Source: Zestosphaera sp. (GTDB taxonomy: Archaea; Thermoproteota; Thermoprotei_A; Sulfolobales; NBVN01). From it: 64,000 nt of DNA. Below, one piece after another: positions 9,319 to 17,250 of this stretch. Location of the stretch: contig JAVYVJ010000003.1 of assembly GCA_038727705.1 (NCBI GenBank), positions 140,035 to 204,034 on the forward strand. Reading direction: 5' to 3'. Within the stretch, counting starts at the first letter, position 1. Each line of letters begins with the position of its first letter. The position numbers and the translations under genes are program-made. The notes below the pieces were generated by a model. The model did not search any database, was not told where the DNA came from, and worked only from the letters and a program-made list of their open reading frames with translations.

Positions 9319-10668
9319 CTATTCACCCACCAGAGCCAACTCTTTGTCCCTGCTGACAACAACCATTAGAGCCCCTACTGCGAACGCTAGGGATGCCATG
9401 CCGGCGTATTGCGACACATCGTTGGGACTGACGGTCTGTGTGTCTATGGTGAACGTGTACTTGACCCCGTCGATTACAGAGACTAGGTTACCCTGAATAA
9501 CTACGACCTGTGTCACCATACTACCCTCACCGTGCTTCAGGAAGCCCTCCTCATCGTAGGAACCTCCGAAATACTCAACCGTCATGCTCAGATCACGCCA
9601 TCTATTACCGGCCAACACGCGTATCGGGAAACTTCTGTCACTCAGGCTGAGGCTAGTGCCTGCCTTGCCTGGGTCGTAGAGCAGGCCAGCGGCATTGAGC
9701 CTACTTAAGAGTATCCTTGTAGAGCTCAACGGTATGTCGGCGATGAAGCTCTGAACGTCAGGTAATTGGATTGCCGCGTAGTCACGGTAGGGTGTCTCCA
9801 TGTACGTGTACTGAACGTTCATCACCTTCACGACGCCCATACGTGGTAGCGCGGTCAGCACGTATGCCCCTCCAACGATTACGGAGATGATGACTATGGA
9901 GAGGAAGGTTTTGGAAAGTCTGCTCAAGCCCCTAACCTTAGGGTAAGTCAAGATAAGGTAGGGTAGAGACCTTACGTACTCCACAAACTTCAGCTCTCTA
10001 AGCCTCTCCCGGTCCACAAGCAGTGGAAGCAGAGCCATCCCGGCCAGGAAACCCCCAGCGTGAGCAAATACGGCGACACCTCCTGATATCCTGGCGAAGC
10101 CGTAAAGGACCTGCGTCACGAACCAGAATATTAGGTAAAGTGACGCCCTCAGGGAAAAGCAGGCAGGGAATATGAAGAATATCCAGCAGGCTGTGAGAGA
10201 CGTGCCTGGGTAAAAGATTAAGTAAGCACCTAAAACGCCACTGATAGCTCCTGAAGCCCCTATAGCAGGGATGACGTAGGACGTCAGACCGCCTAGGAAA
10301 CTGAATGCTACGTGGAACAGTGATGCAGCCACCCCTGAGGTCAGGTAGAGTGTCAAATATCTAGGGCCGCCTAACACATCTTCAGCAGCCCTCCCGAATA
10401 TGTAAAGAAAATACATGTTGAAGAATATATGAAATATGTCACCGTGCATGAACATCGAAGTAAATATCCTATACCACTGCGTCGGATCCTCGAGAAGTGC
10501 TGGAACGAATGCTCCCGCGTTAACCCAATAGTCGTCAATCTCTATGAAGAAATTACTATATGAAGTGATTAAATAGATGATAACGTTAGCTATGATCAAT
10601 CCTAAGGTGACCTTAGGCCTCCTCCTGTAGTACGTGTCGCCTAATGGAAACCCGATGCTGTATCTCAT
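9319..10668 (-). CDS. Rhomboid-family intramembrane serine protease with C-terminal extension
   Basis: Residues 20-215 form a six-helix rhomboid core. HGDIFHIFFNM carries the oxyanion-site His80/Asn84, Ser139 lies in GASGAISG, and the catalytic His203 is in FAHAGGF. After residue 230 comes a basic segment, another membrane helix (about 250-270), an approximately 150-residue domain of unknown fold rich in beta-forming residues, and a final hydrophobic helix near 420-440. This tail is unusual for a simple archaeal rhomboid and probably faces outside. ATG start at 10668. Confidence 0.9.
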   Translation of the reverse strand: MRYSIGFPLGDTYYRRRPKVTLGLIIANVIIYLITSYSNFFIEIDDYWVNAGAFVPALLEDPTQWYRIFTSMFMHGDIFHIFFNMYFLYIFGRAAEDVLGGPRYLTLYLTSGVAASLFHVAFSFLGGLTSYVIPAIGASGAISGVLGAYLIFYPGTSLTACWIFFIFPACFSLRASLYLIFWFVTQVLYGFARISGGVAVFAHAGGFLAGMALLPLLVDRERLRELKFVEYVRSLPYLILTYPKVRGLSRLSKTFLSIVIISVIVGGAYVLTALPRMGVVKVMNVQYTYMETPYRDYAAIQLPDVQSFIADIPLSSTRILLSRLNAAGLLYDPGKAGTSLSLSDRSFPIRVLAGNRWRDLSMTVEYFGGSYDEEGFLKHGEGSMVTQVVVIQGNLVSVIDGVKYTFTIDTQTVSPNDVSQYAGMASLAFAVGALMVVVSRDKELALVGE

Positions 10669-10755
10669 TCACACACCACGCCATACTGCTCATGTTCTAT
10701 TACCGAGGCACTCAAATATAAATTGTTGGGCTGGTTATAGATTAGGTGGTGTTTC

Positions 10756-11547
10756 ATGAACAACCTTGTTGAGGGACTTAAGGTCCTAGTAACGGCCTCA
10801 ACTAAGGGTATTGGACGCGGCATTGCGGAGGTTCTCCTGGAGCAGGGGGCTCACGTAGTCATCAACGGAAGGGAAGAGTCCGCAGTTAATGAGGTCCTCA
10901 GCAAGTTGAGGGGCAGGTTCGATGGGAGAATTCACGGGGTCGTTGCCGACCTAACTGTTAAGGCTGATGTGGAGAGGCTGGTCGACGAAGCGGTTGCTCT
11001 GATGGGCGGGCTTGATTCACTAGTTTATGTAACTGGACCTCCCAGGCCAGGAATGTTTAAGGATCTTACTGACGATGATTGGGAGAACGGAGTTAAGCTT
11101 CTAATACTGAACGCCGTTTGGCTAGTCAATAAGGCTCTGACACACCTCAGAAGGTCTACTAATCCATCCATCCTTTTCCTAACTAGTACGACGGTGAGGG
11201 AACCAGAACCTGATTTAGTACTCTCAAACGTCCTGAGGATAAGCGTCCACGGATTGATGAAGACCCTAGTCAGGGAGCTGGGCCCGGAGAGCATCAGGGT
11301 CAATGCAATAATACCAGGCTTCATTGAGACCGACCGGCTTAGGAGCGTGTTCAAGAATAGGGCCCTAAGGGAGGGCAAGACCTATGAGGAAGTGTATAGG
11401 GAGTACGCACAGAACATTCCTCTCAGGAGGGTAGGGAGGCCTGAGGAGGTAGGGTGGCTCGCTGCATTCTTGCTGAGCAGATACGCCTCATACATTCATG
11501 GCGCTTCAATACCTGTAGATGGGGGACGTCTGCGCTCTCACTTCTGA
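10756..11547 (+). CDS. SDR-family oxidoreductase, atypical active site
   Basis: Rossmann-fold short-chain dehydrogenase/reductase of 263 aa. The cofactor motif is TASTKGIGRG (13-22), and the C-terminal NAIIPGFIETDR and IPVDGG segments are standard. The catalytic YxxxK is not present: the aligned segment reads LVLSNVLRIS (155-164), with Ser157 and Arg161 where Tyr and Lys are expected. A beta-ketoacyl-reductase-like SDR subgroup with this loss is known, so this may be a real variant and need not be decay. The start is ATG 10756 after GGTGGTG. Substrate unknown. Confidence 0.87.
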   Translation: MNNLVEGLKVLVTASTKGIGRGIAEVLLEQGAHVVINGREESAVNEVLSKLRGRFDGRIHGVVADLTVKADVERLVDEAVALMGGLDSLVYVTGPPRPGMFKDLTDDDWENGVKLLILNAVWLVNKALTHLRRSTNPSILFLTSTTVREPEPDLVLSNVLRISVHGLMKTLVRELGPESIRVNAIIPGFIETDRLRSVFKNRALREGKTYEEVYREYAQNIPLRRVGRPEEVGWLAAFLLSRYASYIHGASIPVDGGRLRSHF

Positions 11548-11557
11548 CCGTAGCAGA

Positions 11558-11791
11558 TTAAAAGGTCCAAAGTCCTATCTCCCTGTAAAGCCTAAGGGTT
11601 TCCTCAAGCTCGTCTTCATTTATCTTTGAGATGACTATGCCAGCATGGACTATGACGTAGTCACCCTCCTTGACATCTTCGTCTATCGCTACTATCACTT
11701 CCTGCACAACCCCTCCTAAGTCGACATCGGCATACGTTAGACCGCCTGTAAACCGTTTGCTTAAGACCTTCGCGGGAACCCCTAGACACAA
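11558..11791 (-). CDS. hypC: HypC hydrogenase maturation chaperone
   Basis: HypC carries the Fe(CN)2CO unit with HypD and delivers it to the hydrogenase large subunit. Its N-terminal cysteine, exposed after Met removal, is essential. The frame is open to a GTG at 11800, but a TTG at 11791 gives the canonical MCLGVPAKV and has GGTGGT just upstream, so TTG is the likely true start (77 aa). The rest (GDYVIVHAGIVISKI) is typical. It follows hypE by 10 bp in one operon. Confidence 0.95.
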   Translation of the reverse strand: MCLGVPAKVLSKRFTGGLTYADVDLGGVVQEVIVAIDEDVKEGDYVIVHAGIVISKINEDELEETLRLYREIGLWTF

Positions 11792-11801
11792 ACTTACCAC
11801 C

Positions 11802-12860
11802 CTAGCATATCCTTGGTAAGTTGAGGGATTTAGGCTCTATTAAGACTTTGCCACCGACTTCAGTCACTCCAATCACCCTGCCGGTCAAGAACTTGGTTGG
11901 TGGTTCAATCACTTCACCCACCACCTCCGCTCTACGCTCGCCCACATCCCTGAGCATGGCCAGTACCTCCTCGACGACGCTACCTTCTACAGCCAGGACT
12001 GCAATTCCCTCGGAGGCCATGGAGAGGTGATCAACCCCCATCGCCTCAAGAAACGCTCTGACCTCCTCCCTGATGGGGACTTTGCCCCTGTGCAACATTA
12101 TTGCAAGGTTATTAGCTGATGCCCATTCACTGAGGACTGCTGCAAGCCCTCCCCTGGTGGGGTCCCTCGCGGCGTGTATGTGATTCCTGAACTCCCTCAC
12201 CACCTTAAGGAGTGTTCTACTCAACGGTCTCGTATCGCTTCTGAGACCTGACGCTTTGCTCAGGAGCCCCAGCTGAGCAGCAAGTATGGTCGCTCCATGT
12301 TCTGCGACGTCACCGGTGACTATTATCTTATCGCCTACTCTCAACTCGTTGTCGGGAATAGGCCTCTCAGTAAGTCCTAAACCAACCCCTGTTATCAGGA
12401 CCTTGTCGAGAGATCCCTTAGGCATCACCTTGAAGTCGCCGCCTATCAGGGCAACGCCCTCACTCATCAGCGATCCTATCAGAGAGTCTATAATGCCCCT
12501 CAACTCGCTTTCGGGGAATCCTTCCTCAACGACCACAGTGTCCATGAATGCGAGGGGTTTAGCACCTGATACCACTAAATCGTTAATCACCCCATTGGCT
12601 GTCAAGGAGCCTATATCACCGCCGGGGAATCTGTAAGGGCTGACGGTATACGTATCGACTGTGACAACTAAGTATAGGTTCTCACCAATCTTCAGTGCTG
12701 CAGCATCGTCGAGAACGTCCAATCCGTAACCGTCCATAGCCCTGCGTAGCCTGTCTGGGATCTTATTCACTATTAATTCCCTCACCAACCTCCAAGTCTC
12801 TAGAGCACCGGCTCCGTGGGCCAGTGTAATCGTTCCTGAAGTCACCCTCAACACCAACAT
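11802..12860 (-). CDS. hypE: HypE carbamoyl dehydratase
   Basis: HypE accepts the carbamoyl group from HypF on its C-terminal cysteine and dehydrates it with ATP to thiocyanate for the CN ligands. The N-terminal ITLAHGAG, the AIR-synthase-type ATP-site segments (DDAAALKIG, GGDFKVM, RDPTRGGLA) and the C-terminal PRIC with terminal Cys352 are all present, so the enzyme should be functional. It is the first gene of a hypE-hypC operon. 352 aa is close to the usual 330-350. Confidence 0.97.
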   Translation of the reverse strand: MLVLRVTSGTITLAHGAGALETWRLVRELIVNKIPDRLRRAMDGYGLDVLDDAAALKIGENLYLVVTVDTYTVSPYRFPGGDIGSLTANGVINDLVVSGAKPLAFMDTVVVEEGFPESELRGIIDSLIGSLMSEGVALIGGDFKVMPKGSLDKVLITGVGLGLTERPIPDNELRVGDKIIVTGDVAEHGATILAAQLGLLSKASGLRSDTRPLSRTLLKVVREFRNHIHAARDPTRGGLAAVLSEWASANNLAIMLHRGKVPIREEVRAFLEAMGVDHLSMASEGIAVLAVEGSVVEEVLAMLRDVGERRAEVVGEVIEPPTKFLTGRVIGVTEVGGKVLIEPKSLNLPRIC

Positions 12861-12931
12861 AAGAACACTAACAATGCTTATTACTGTTACAGGAGGAAGT
12901 CAACAACTCTTGAAGAGCCTTTACTGACTGT

Positions 12932-14344
12932 TCATGGGATGATTTTCCCGTCAACCCTTAGTTCATTGATTCCGTGTTTCTTTAGCGTTGTACTGACCTC
13001 CTTGAGTAGCGCGTCAACCCTGTCTTTAAGAGCCCTGTACTCCAGCGACTCGCCGTAAATCCTTACCTTAGGCTCGGTGCCGGACTTCCTTACTAAGATC
13101 CAGGATTTGTCCTCGTAATTAACTCTGACCCCGTCAAGGGTAAACACCTCGGCCTCCGGGGTTCTCCACTCCATGAGCTTAGCGGACAACCTCTCGTAAA
13201 CTTCGTCTCTAAGTCCCTTTGGAACCTCGATGGATACCCTGGCTTGTGGATAATCCGGTACCTCACTCAGGAGCTCATCTATGTTCTTACCCTCATCTAT
13301 CATGAGCTTAACTAGGAGGGCTGCCTGATATATACCGTCAACCCAGGGACCCCATTCAGGATCTATGAACTTCCAAGGCTCGGCAGTCATCACAACATCT
13401 GAGTGTCTGAGCAGTCCTGTGTGTGTTGCCCCCAACTTAGTAATATCAAGTTTGCCGCCGGCGGACTCCACAACATCTCTTACCGAGTTACCAACATCTA
13501 TAGAGACGACTACGGTCCCCTTCTTCATGCTGAGGATGTGCTTAGCGAGGAGGGCGATGATCCTGTCCTGCTTCACAAAACCTGATCTAGGGCTCAATAC
13601 CGCCAGTCTATCGCCGTCCCCATCGTGAGCCAGAAAGATGTCGACGTTGAGCGATCTGGCCACAGGCATCAGAGGCTCTAGAACATCCGGCCTGGGCTCT
13701 GGATGCCTGCCGGGGAATCTCCCGTCTATGTTCGAGTTTAGGGTGAATACACGGGCACCCATGCTCACTAGAATCCTCGGAGTCGCTAGGGAGGCACCGC
13801 CGTTCGCAGTATCGACGAGCACCTTAGGTCTGCTCCCTTCACGGAGGGGCTCCATCCTACCTAGCAACTCAGCTATGTAATCATCTATCACACGACCAGT
13901 CGATGTAAGCGTACCCACGTCACACCAATCGGCATGCCTCCATCCTCTATTAAGGAATAGCTCCTCAACTCTTATCTCGTCTTCCTCCAGCAACTCCATT
14001 CCATTGCCGTAAAACGCCTTAAGCCCATTATCGTGCGGTGGGTTGTGCGAGGCCGTCACGTAGACTCCTAGATCGCTTGCGAGATGTCTAGCACTCCATG
14101 CGAGAACGGGCAGTGGGACCAGACCGACGTCTACCACGTCACAGCCGGCCGCTAGAAGACCCACAACCACTGAGCCCTTCAGAACAGGGGTTGTCAACCT
14201 CCCGTCGCCGCCGACGACGCTCCTGCGTGCTTTGAGGTACGTCGCTAGGGATGCCCCCAGACCGAGAAACATCTCCGGATTTACGTCGGCTAAGTACCTA
14301 CCTCTAACGCCGGCGGTTCCGAAGATCTTCCTACATCTGCTCAC
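12932..14344 (-). CDS. Phosphohexomutase (phosphomannomutase/phosphoglucomutase family)
   Basis: Alpha-D-phosphohexomutase interconverting sugar 1- and 6-phosphates. The active serine loop reads TASHNPP, the Mg2+ loop DGDGDR, and the phosphate-binding loop RKSGTEPKVRIY. N-terminal FGTAGVRG is standard. A GTG at 14344 is chosen because it gives a normal N-terminus (VSRCRKIFGTAGVRG, read as Met) after GAGGAG and overlaps the upstream stop by 14 bp; an ATG 4 codons earlier is possible. Whether it prefers mannose, glucose or glucosamine phosphates cannot be seen. It may feed the sugar nucleotidyltransferase at 52.9 kb. Confidence 0.92.
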   Translation of the reverse strand: MSRCRKIFGTAGVRGRYLADVNPEMFLGLGASLATYLKARRSVVGGDGRLTTPVLKGSVVVGLLAAGCDVVDVGLVPLPVLAWSARHLASDLGVYVTASHNPPHDNGLKAFYGNGMELLEEDEIRVEELFLNRGWRHADWCDVGTLTSTGRVIDDYIAELLGRMEPLREGSRPKVLVDTANGGASLATPRILVSMGARVFTLNSNIDGRFPGRHPEPRPDVLEPLMPVARSLNVDIFLAHDGDGDRLAVLSPRSGFVKQDRIIALLAKHILSMKKGTVVVSIDVGNSVRDVVESAGGKLDITKLGATHTGLLRHSDVVMTAEPWKFIDPEWGPWVDGIYQAALLVKLMIDEGKNIDELLSEVPDYPQARVSIEVPKGLRDEVYERLSAKLMEWRTPEAEVFTLDGVRVNYEDKSWILVRKSGTEPKVRIYGESLEYRALKDRVDALLKEVSTTLKKHGINELRVDGKIIP

Positions 14345-14903
14345 CCAACTCCTCACCCACCGACCCCGCTTGAGGATAGTCCCTCAGATTAACCAATTCA
14401 GCGGGCTTTAATAGAGCGACTGCCGCCGCCCTCCTCCCTCTTGAGACTTTAACAACCTTGATGAGGATAACCCAATCAGGGTTCTCGAGGTTTACAGGTC
14501 TTTCGACGTACTTAGCTATCTCTCTAATCGAGTCTATGGAGTGCATGAACCTCCTCCTGCCGTCAGGACAGACGCTAATTAGATGTCCTTGAAGCGTTAT
14601 CCTGAAACTGCTTCCTTCAGGTATTTGGGTCGCTATTTCCTTAACTACGTCAGCTACTTCGTCGACGTAGGGCTCCACCACATGATCTACTGGAATGATT
14701 CTTATGATTGGTGTGCCGCTACCCTTAAGGGCTGCCCTCAAGCCCTCGGCAACTTGATGCGGGTCGCCCTCCACATGATACAGCATAACCGATTGGTAGG
14801 AAGTGATGATCCTCCCTGACGTGCCTAACACTTCCCTCAGTTGATTCCTGGCCCACCTCCAGTTGTCAGTGCCTGGCTCATGAATGACTATCAGGTTAAA
14901 CAC
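14331..14903 (-). CDS. THUMP-domain protein, Tan1-like
   Basis: 190-aa protein resembling archaeal/eukaryal Tan1, which presents tRNA to an acetyltransferase for N4-acetylcytidine formation. The THUMP-like part spans about 60-165: RIIPVDHVVEP, EGSSFRITLQ, ENPDWVILIKVV. The N-terminus (NLIVIHEPG) matches the beta-strand start of Tan1 proteins. The GTG start at 14903 has GGGGTGGT upstream. It is the first gene of an operon with the phosphomutase. Acetylation itself would need a TmcA-type enzyme, which is not in this window. Confidence 0.75.
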   Translation of the reverse strand: MFNLIVIHEPGTDNWRWARNQLREVLGTSGRIITSYQSVMLYHVEGDPHQVAEGLRAALKGSGTPIIRIIPVDHVVEPYVDEVADVVKEIATQIPEGSSFRITLQGHLISVCPDGRRRFMHSIDSIREIAKYVERPVNLENPDWVILIKVVKVSRGRRAAAVALLKPAELVNLRDYPQAGSVGEELGEQM

Positions 14904-15057
14904 TTATACCACCCCTAACGACCCGCGATCGGTCGAAAGCCTCCTGGCCCACTACCGTCACTATACTCAAAGCAGATCAACCATACTATTATGAGATGGC
15001 ATCATTAATAAACAACGCTTATTAACGCTCCCTCCAATGTCAATTTAGGTCATTCCT

Positions 15058-15840
15058 ATGCGTCAGTACGTTATGTGGCGTGAGAAAATAATGAGCAAGC
15101 TGAGTTCCGGGAGACCTCTCCTGGGTGCCTGGATAACTATCTCACATCCTGAGATCGTTGACATACTCTCGAACATGCCCTTCGACTGGTTCATGTTTGA
15201 CATGGAGCATGCCCCCCTCACGGTGAGGGATGTTGAGACGTTGTTGATGCCTCTTAAGGGAACGGACATAATACCGTTTGTGAGGGTTGCGTGGAACGAT
15301 CCAGTCCTCATTAAGCTTGCTTTAGATCTAGGAGTTGCCGGGGTTCTCGTTCCATGGGTGAACAGCAAGGAGGAGGCAGAACGTGCTGTGAGGGCTGTCC
15401 GCTACCCTCCTGCCGGCATCAGGGGTGTGGGACCGCGGAGGTGCGTTAGCTACGGCATCCAGAACGTGACGGAGTACTTCCAGAGATGGAATGAGCTAGC
15501 CACGCTCATAGTTCAGATAGAGACCAAGATAGCGTATGAGAACCTTGATGAGATATTATCGACTGAGGGGGTGTCAGGGGTTTTCGTAGGGCCCTCTGAC
15601 CTCTCAGCCTCGCTAGGGTACTTCGGCAGGGTGGACTCTCAGGAGTTTACGAGGGTGCTTGAGGACATAGTTGAGCGGGCTAGAAGGCATGCTGGAAAGA
15701 TCGTGGGTATAATGGCGACGACGCCGGACTTCGCTAAGAGAGTTGTTGATATGGGCTACAACTTCATATCGTTATCCCATGATACGAGGTACCTGATCAG
15801 GGGGGCTGAGCTGTATCTGAAAGCAGTTCAACAGCATTAG
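15058..15840 (+). CDS. HpcH/HpaI-family aldolase
   Basis: Class II pyruvate aldolase of 260 aa with a TIM barrel. Recognisable elements are GAWITISHPEIVDIL, FDMEHAPL, the metal/substrate region PFVRVAWNDP, GAGVLVPWVNS-like GVAGVLVPWV, QIETKIAYENLDEI (metal-binding Glu) and VGPSDLSASLG (metal-binding Asp). Such enzymes cleave 4-hydroxy-2-oxo acids such as 2-keto-3-deoxy sugar acids into pyruvate and an aldehyde. The natural substrate is unknown. ATG start at 15058. Confidence 0.9.
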   Translation: MRQYVMWREKIMSKLSSGRPLLGAWITISHPEIVDILSNMPFDWFMFDMEHAPLTVRDVETLLMPLKGTDIIPFVRVAWNDPVLIKLALDLGVAGVLVPWVNSKEEAERAVRAVRYPPAGIRGVGPRRCVSYGIQNVTEYFQRWNELATLIVQIETKIAYENLDEILSTEGVSGVFVGPSDLSASLGYFGRVDSQEFTRVLEDIVERARRHAGKIVGIMATTPDFAKRVVDMGYNFISLSHDTRYLIRGAELYLKAVQQH

Positions 15841-15877
15841 CCGGGATCCCATTCTTCGCAAGAGCCAGTAACTCAGG

Positions 15878-17005
15878 TTATTTCAGCCTGCGTTCCTTCA
15901 ACGAGCTTACCCACTCATAGCTCACTCGTTGGGCGAAGGCTCTGGTAAGCCTGACGGTGTTGACGACGTCCTTGAGATCCACCACCTCCACCGGCGAATG
16001 TATGTAACGCGACGGTATTGAGACCACCCCCGCAGGAACGCCCTCTTTATTGAGGGCAATCACCGAGGCGTCGGTAGTGCCTCCTGCAAGTACCTCAACT
16101 TGATACGGTATGCCCAACTCTTCAGCGGTTTTCAGCAGGACGTCTACGACCTCCGGATGGGCTATGAGTCCTGATGCAGACCGGCCGTCAGCTATCTTAA
16201 TAGCAGGCCCCCTCCCCAGCTGTGTACACCACTCGTGCTCAGACACACCGGGAAAGTCACTGGCTACAGTCACGTCCAGCGCTAGGGCCAAGTCAGGGGT
16301 TATCGAATACGCAGCAACCTCAGCCCCCTTAAGCCCTACCTCCTCCTGAACCGTCGCCACGGCATACACGTCAAGCTCAGGCGCTTCAATATATTCGAAC
16401 GCTTTAATCATAGCGGCTAAACCAACCCTGTCGTCTATTGCCTTTCCTGTGACTCTGTCGCCTGACAGGATGCTTAGCTCCCTATCGAAAACGACAATGT
16501 CGCCAACCTTCACACCAAGTTTAAGGACCTCATCTCTTGAGGATGCTCCTATATCAAGGAATAACTCCTTTAACTCCGGGATCTGCCTAGCCTCCTCAGG
16601 CTTAATCACATGAGGTGGTTTCATGCCGATGACGCCTCTGTAGGTTCTTCCGTCTCTAGTCCTAACGACCACTCTTTGATATACTAGGGATCTCTCAGTG
16701 AGCCCGCCTATCGGGAGTGCTCTGAGGAACCCCTTATCATCTACGTGTGAGACGAACAGCCCTATTTCGTCCATGTGCGCGGCCATCATAAACCTGCCAT
16801 TCCCCCTTGAACCCTTCTTAACGGCAATCACGTTGCCTAGCGTGTCAATCCACAGCTTATCCGCCACACTCTTCAACCGGTCAACAACTAGATTTCTAAT
16901 ACTGGCTTCGTTGCCTGAAGGTCCTATCACTTCCGAGAGGGATTTAAGTAACTCAAAAACTTCATCCTTAGAAGGGCCAGGCCATACGTTCATGTGGAAC
17001 ACCAT
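15878..17005 (-). CDS. M42-family aminopeptidase (TET/deblocking type)
   Basis: Dinuclear-metal aminopeptidase that typically forms hollow 12-mers and trims peptides released by the proteasome. Metal ligands and catalytic residues are seen in AAHMDEIG, KAIDDRVG, VQEEVGLKGAEVAA, ALDVTVASD and RYIHSPVEV. 375 aa is slightly longer than the usual 345-360 because of the N-terminus. ATG at 17005 with a TATA-like TTTATATTTG about 25 bp upstream suggests a leaderless mRNA. Substrate preference is not predictable here. Confidence 0.92.
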   Translation of the reverse strand: MVFHMNVWPGPSKDEVFELLKSLSEVIGPSGNEASIRNLVVDRLKSVADKLWIDTLGNVIAVKKGSRGNGRFMMAAHMDEIGLFVSHVDDKGFLRALPIGGLTERSLVYQRVVVRTRDGRTYRGVIGMKPPHVIKPEEARQIPELKELFLDIGASSRDEVLKLGVKVGDIVVFDRELSILSGDRVTGKAIDDRVGLAAMIKAFEYIEAPELDVYAVATVQEEVGLKGAEVAAYSITPDLALALDVTVASDFPGVSEHEWCTQLGRGPAIKIADGRSASGLIAHPEVVDVLLKTAEELGIPYQVEVLAGGTTDASVIALNKEGVPAGVVSIPSRYIHSPVEVVDLKDVVNTVRLTRAFAQRVSYEWVSSLKERRLK

Positions 17006-17250
17006 AATATTAAGTCATGCATGTTCAAATATAAATCCTGCATTATAGCAAGCAGGTATACAGAGCTCTCAGCGGTTAATCCCTTTGAACCCACGTAACA
17101 GCCACTACAACATGTCGTAGACTTGTAAGATAGTTGGGATGGACGTCGTTTGAAGCTGGGATAACCCGTGAAGAAGTATAATGTGGTGTTGAAGTCGTGA
17201 AAGCCAAACCTTACCGATCTTTAAAAATACAATGTAATAAGATGCACTAT

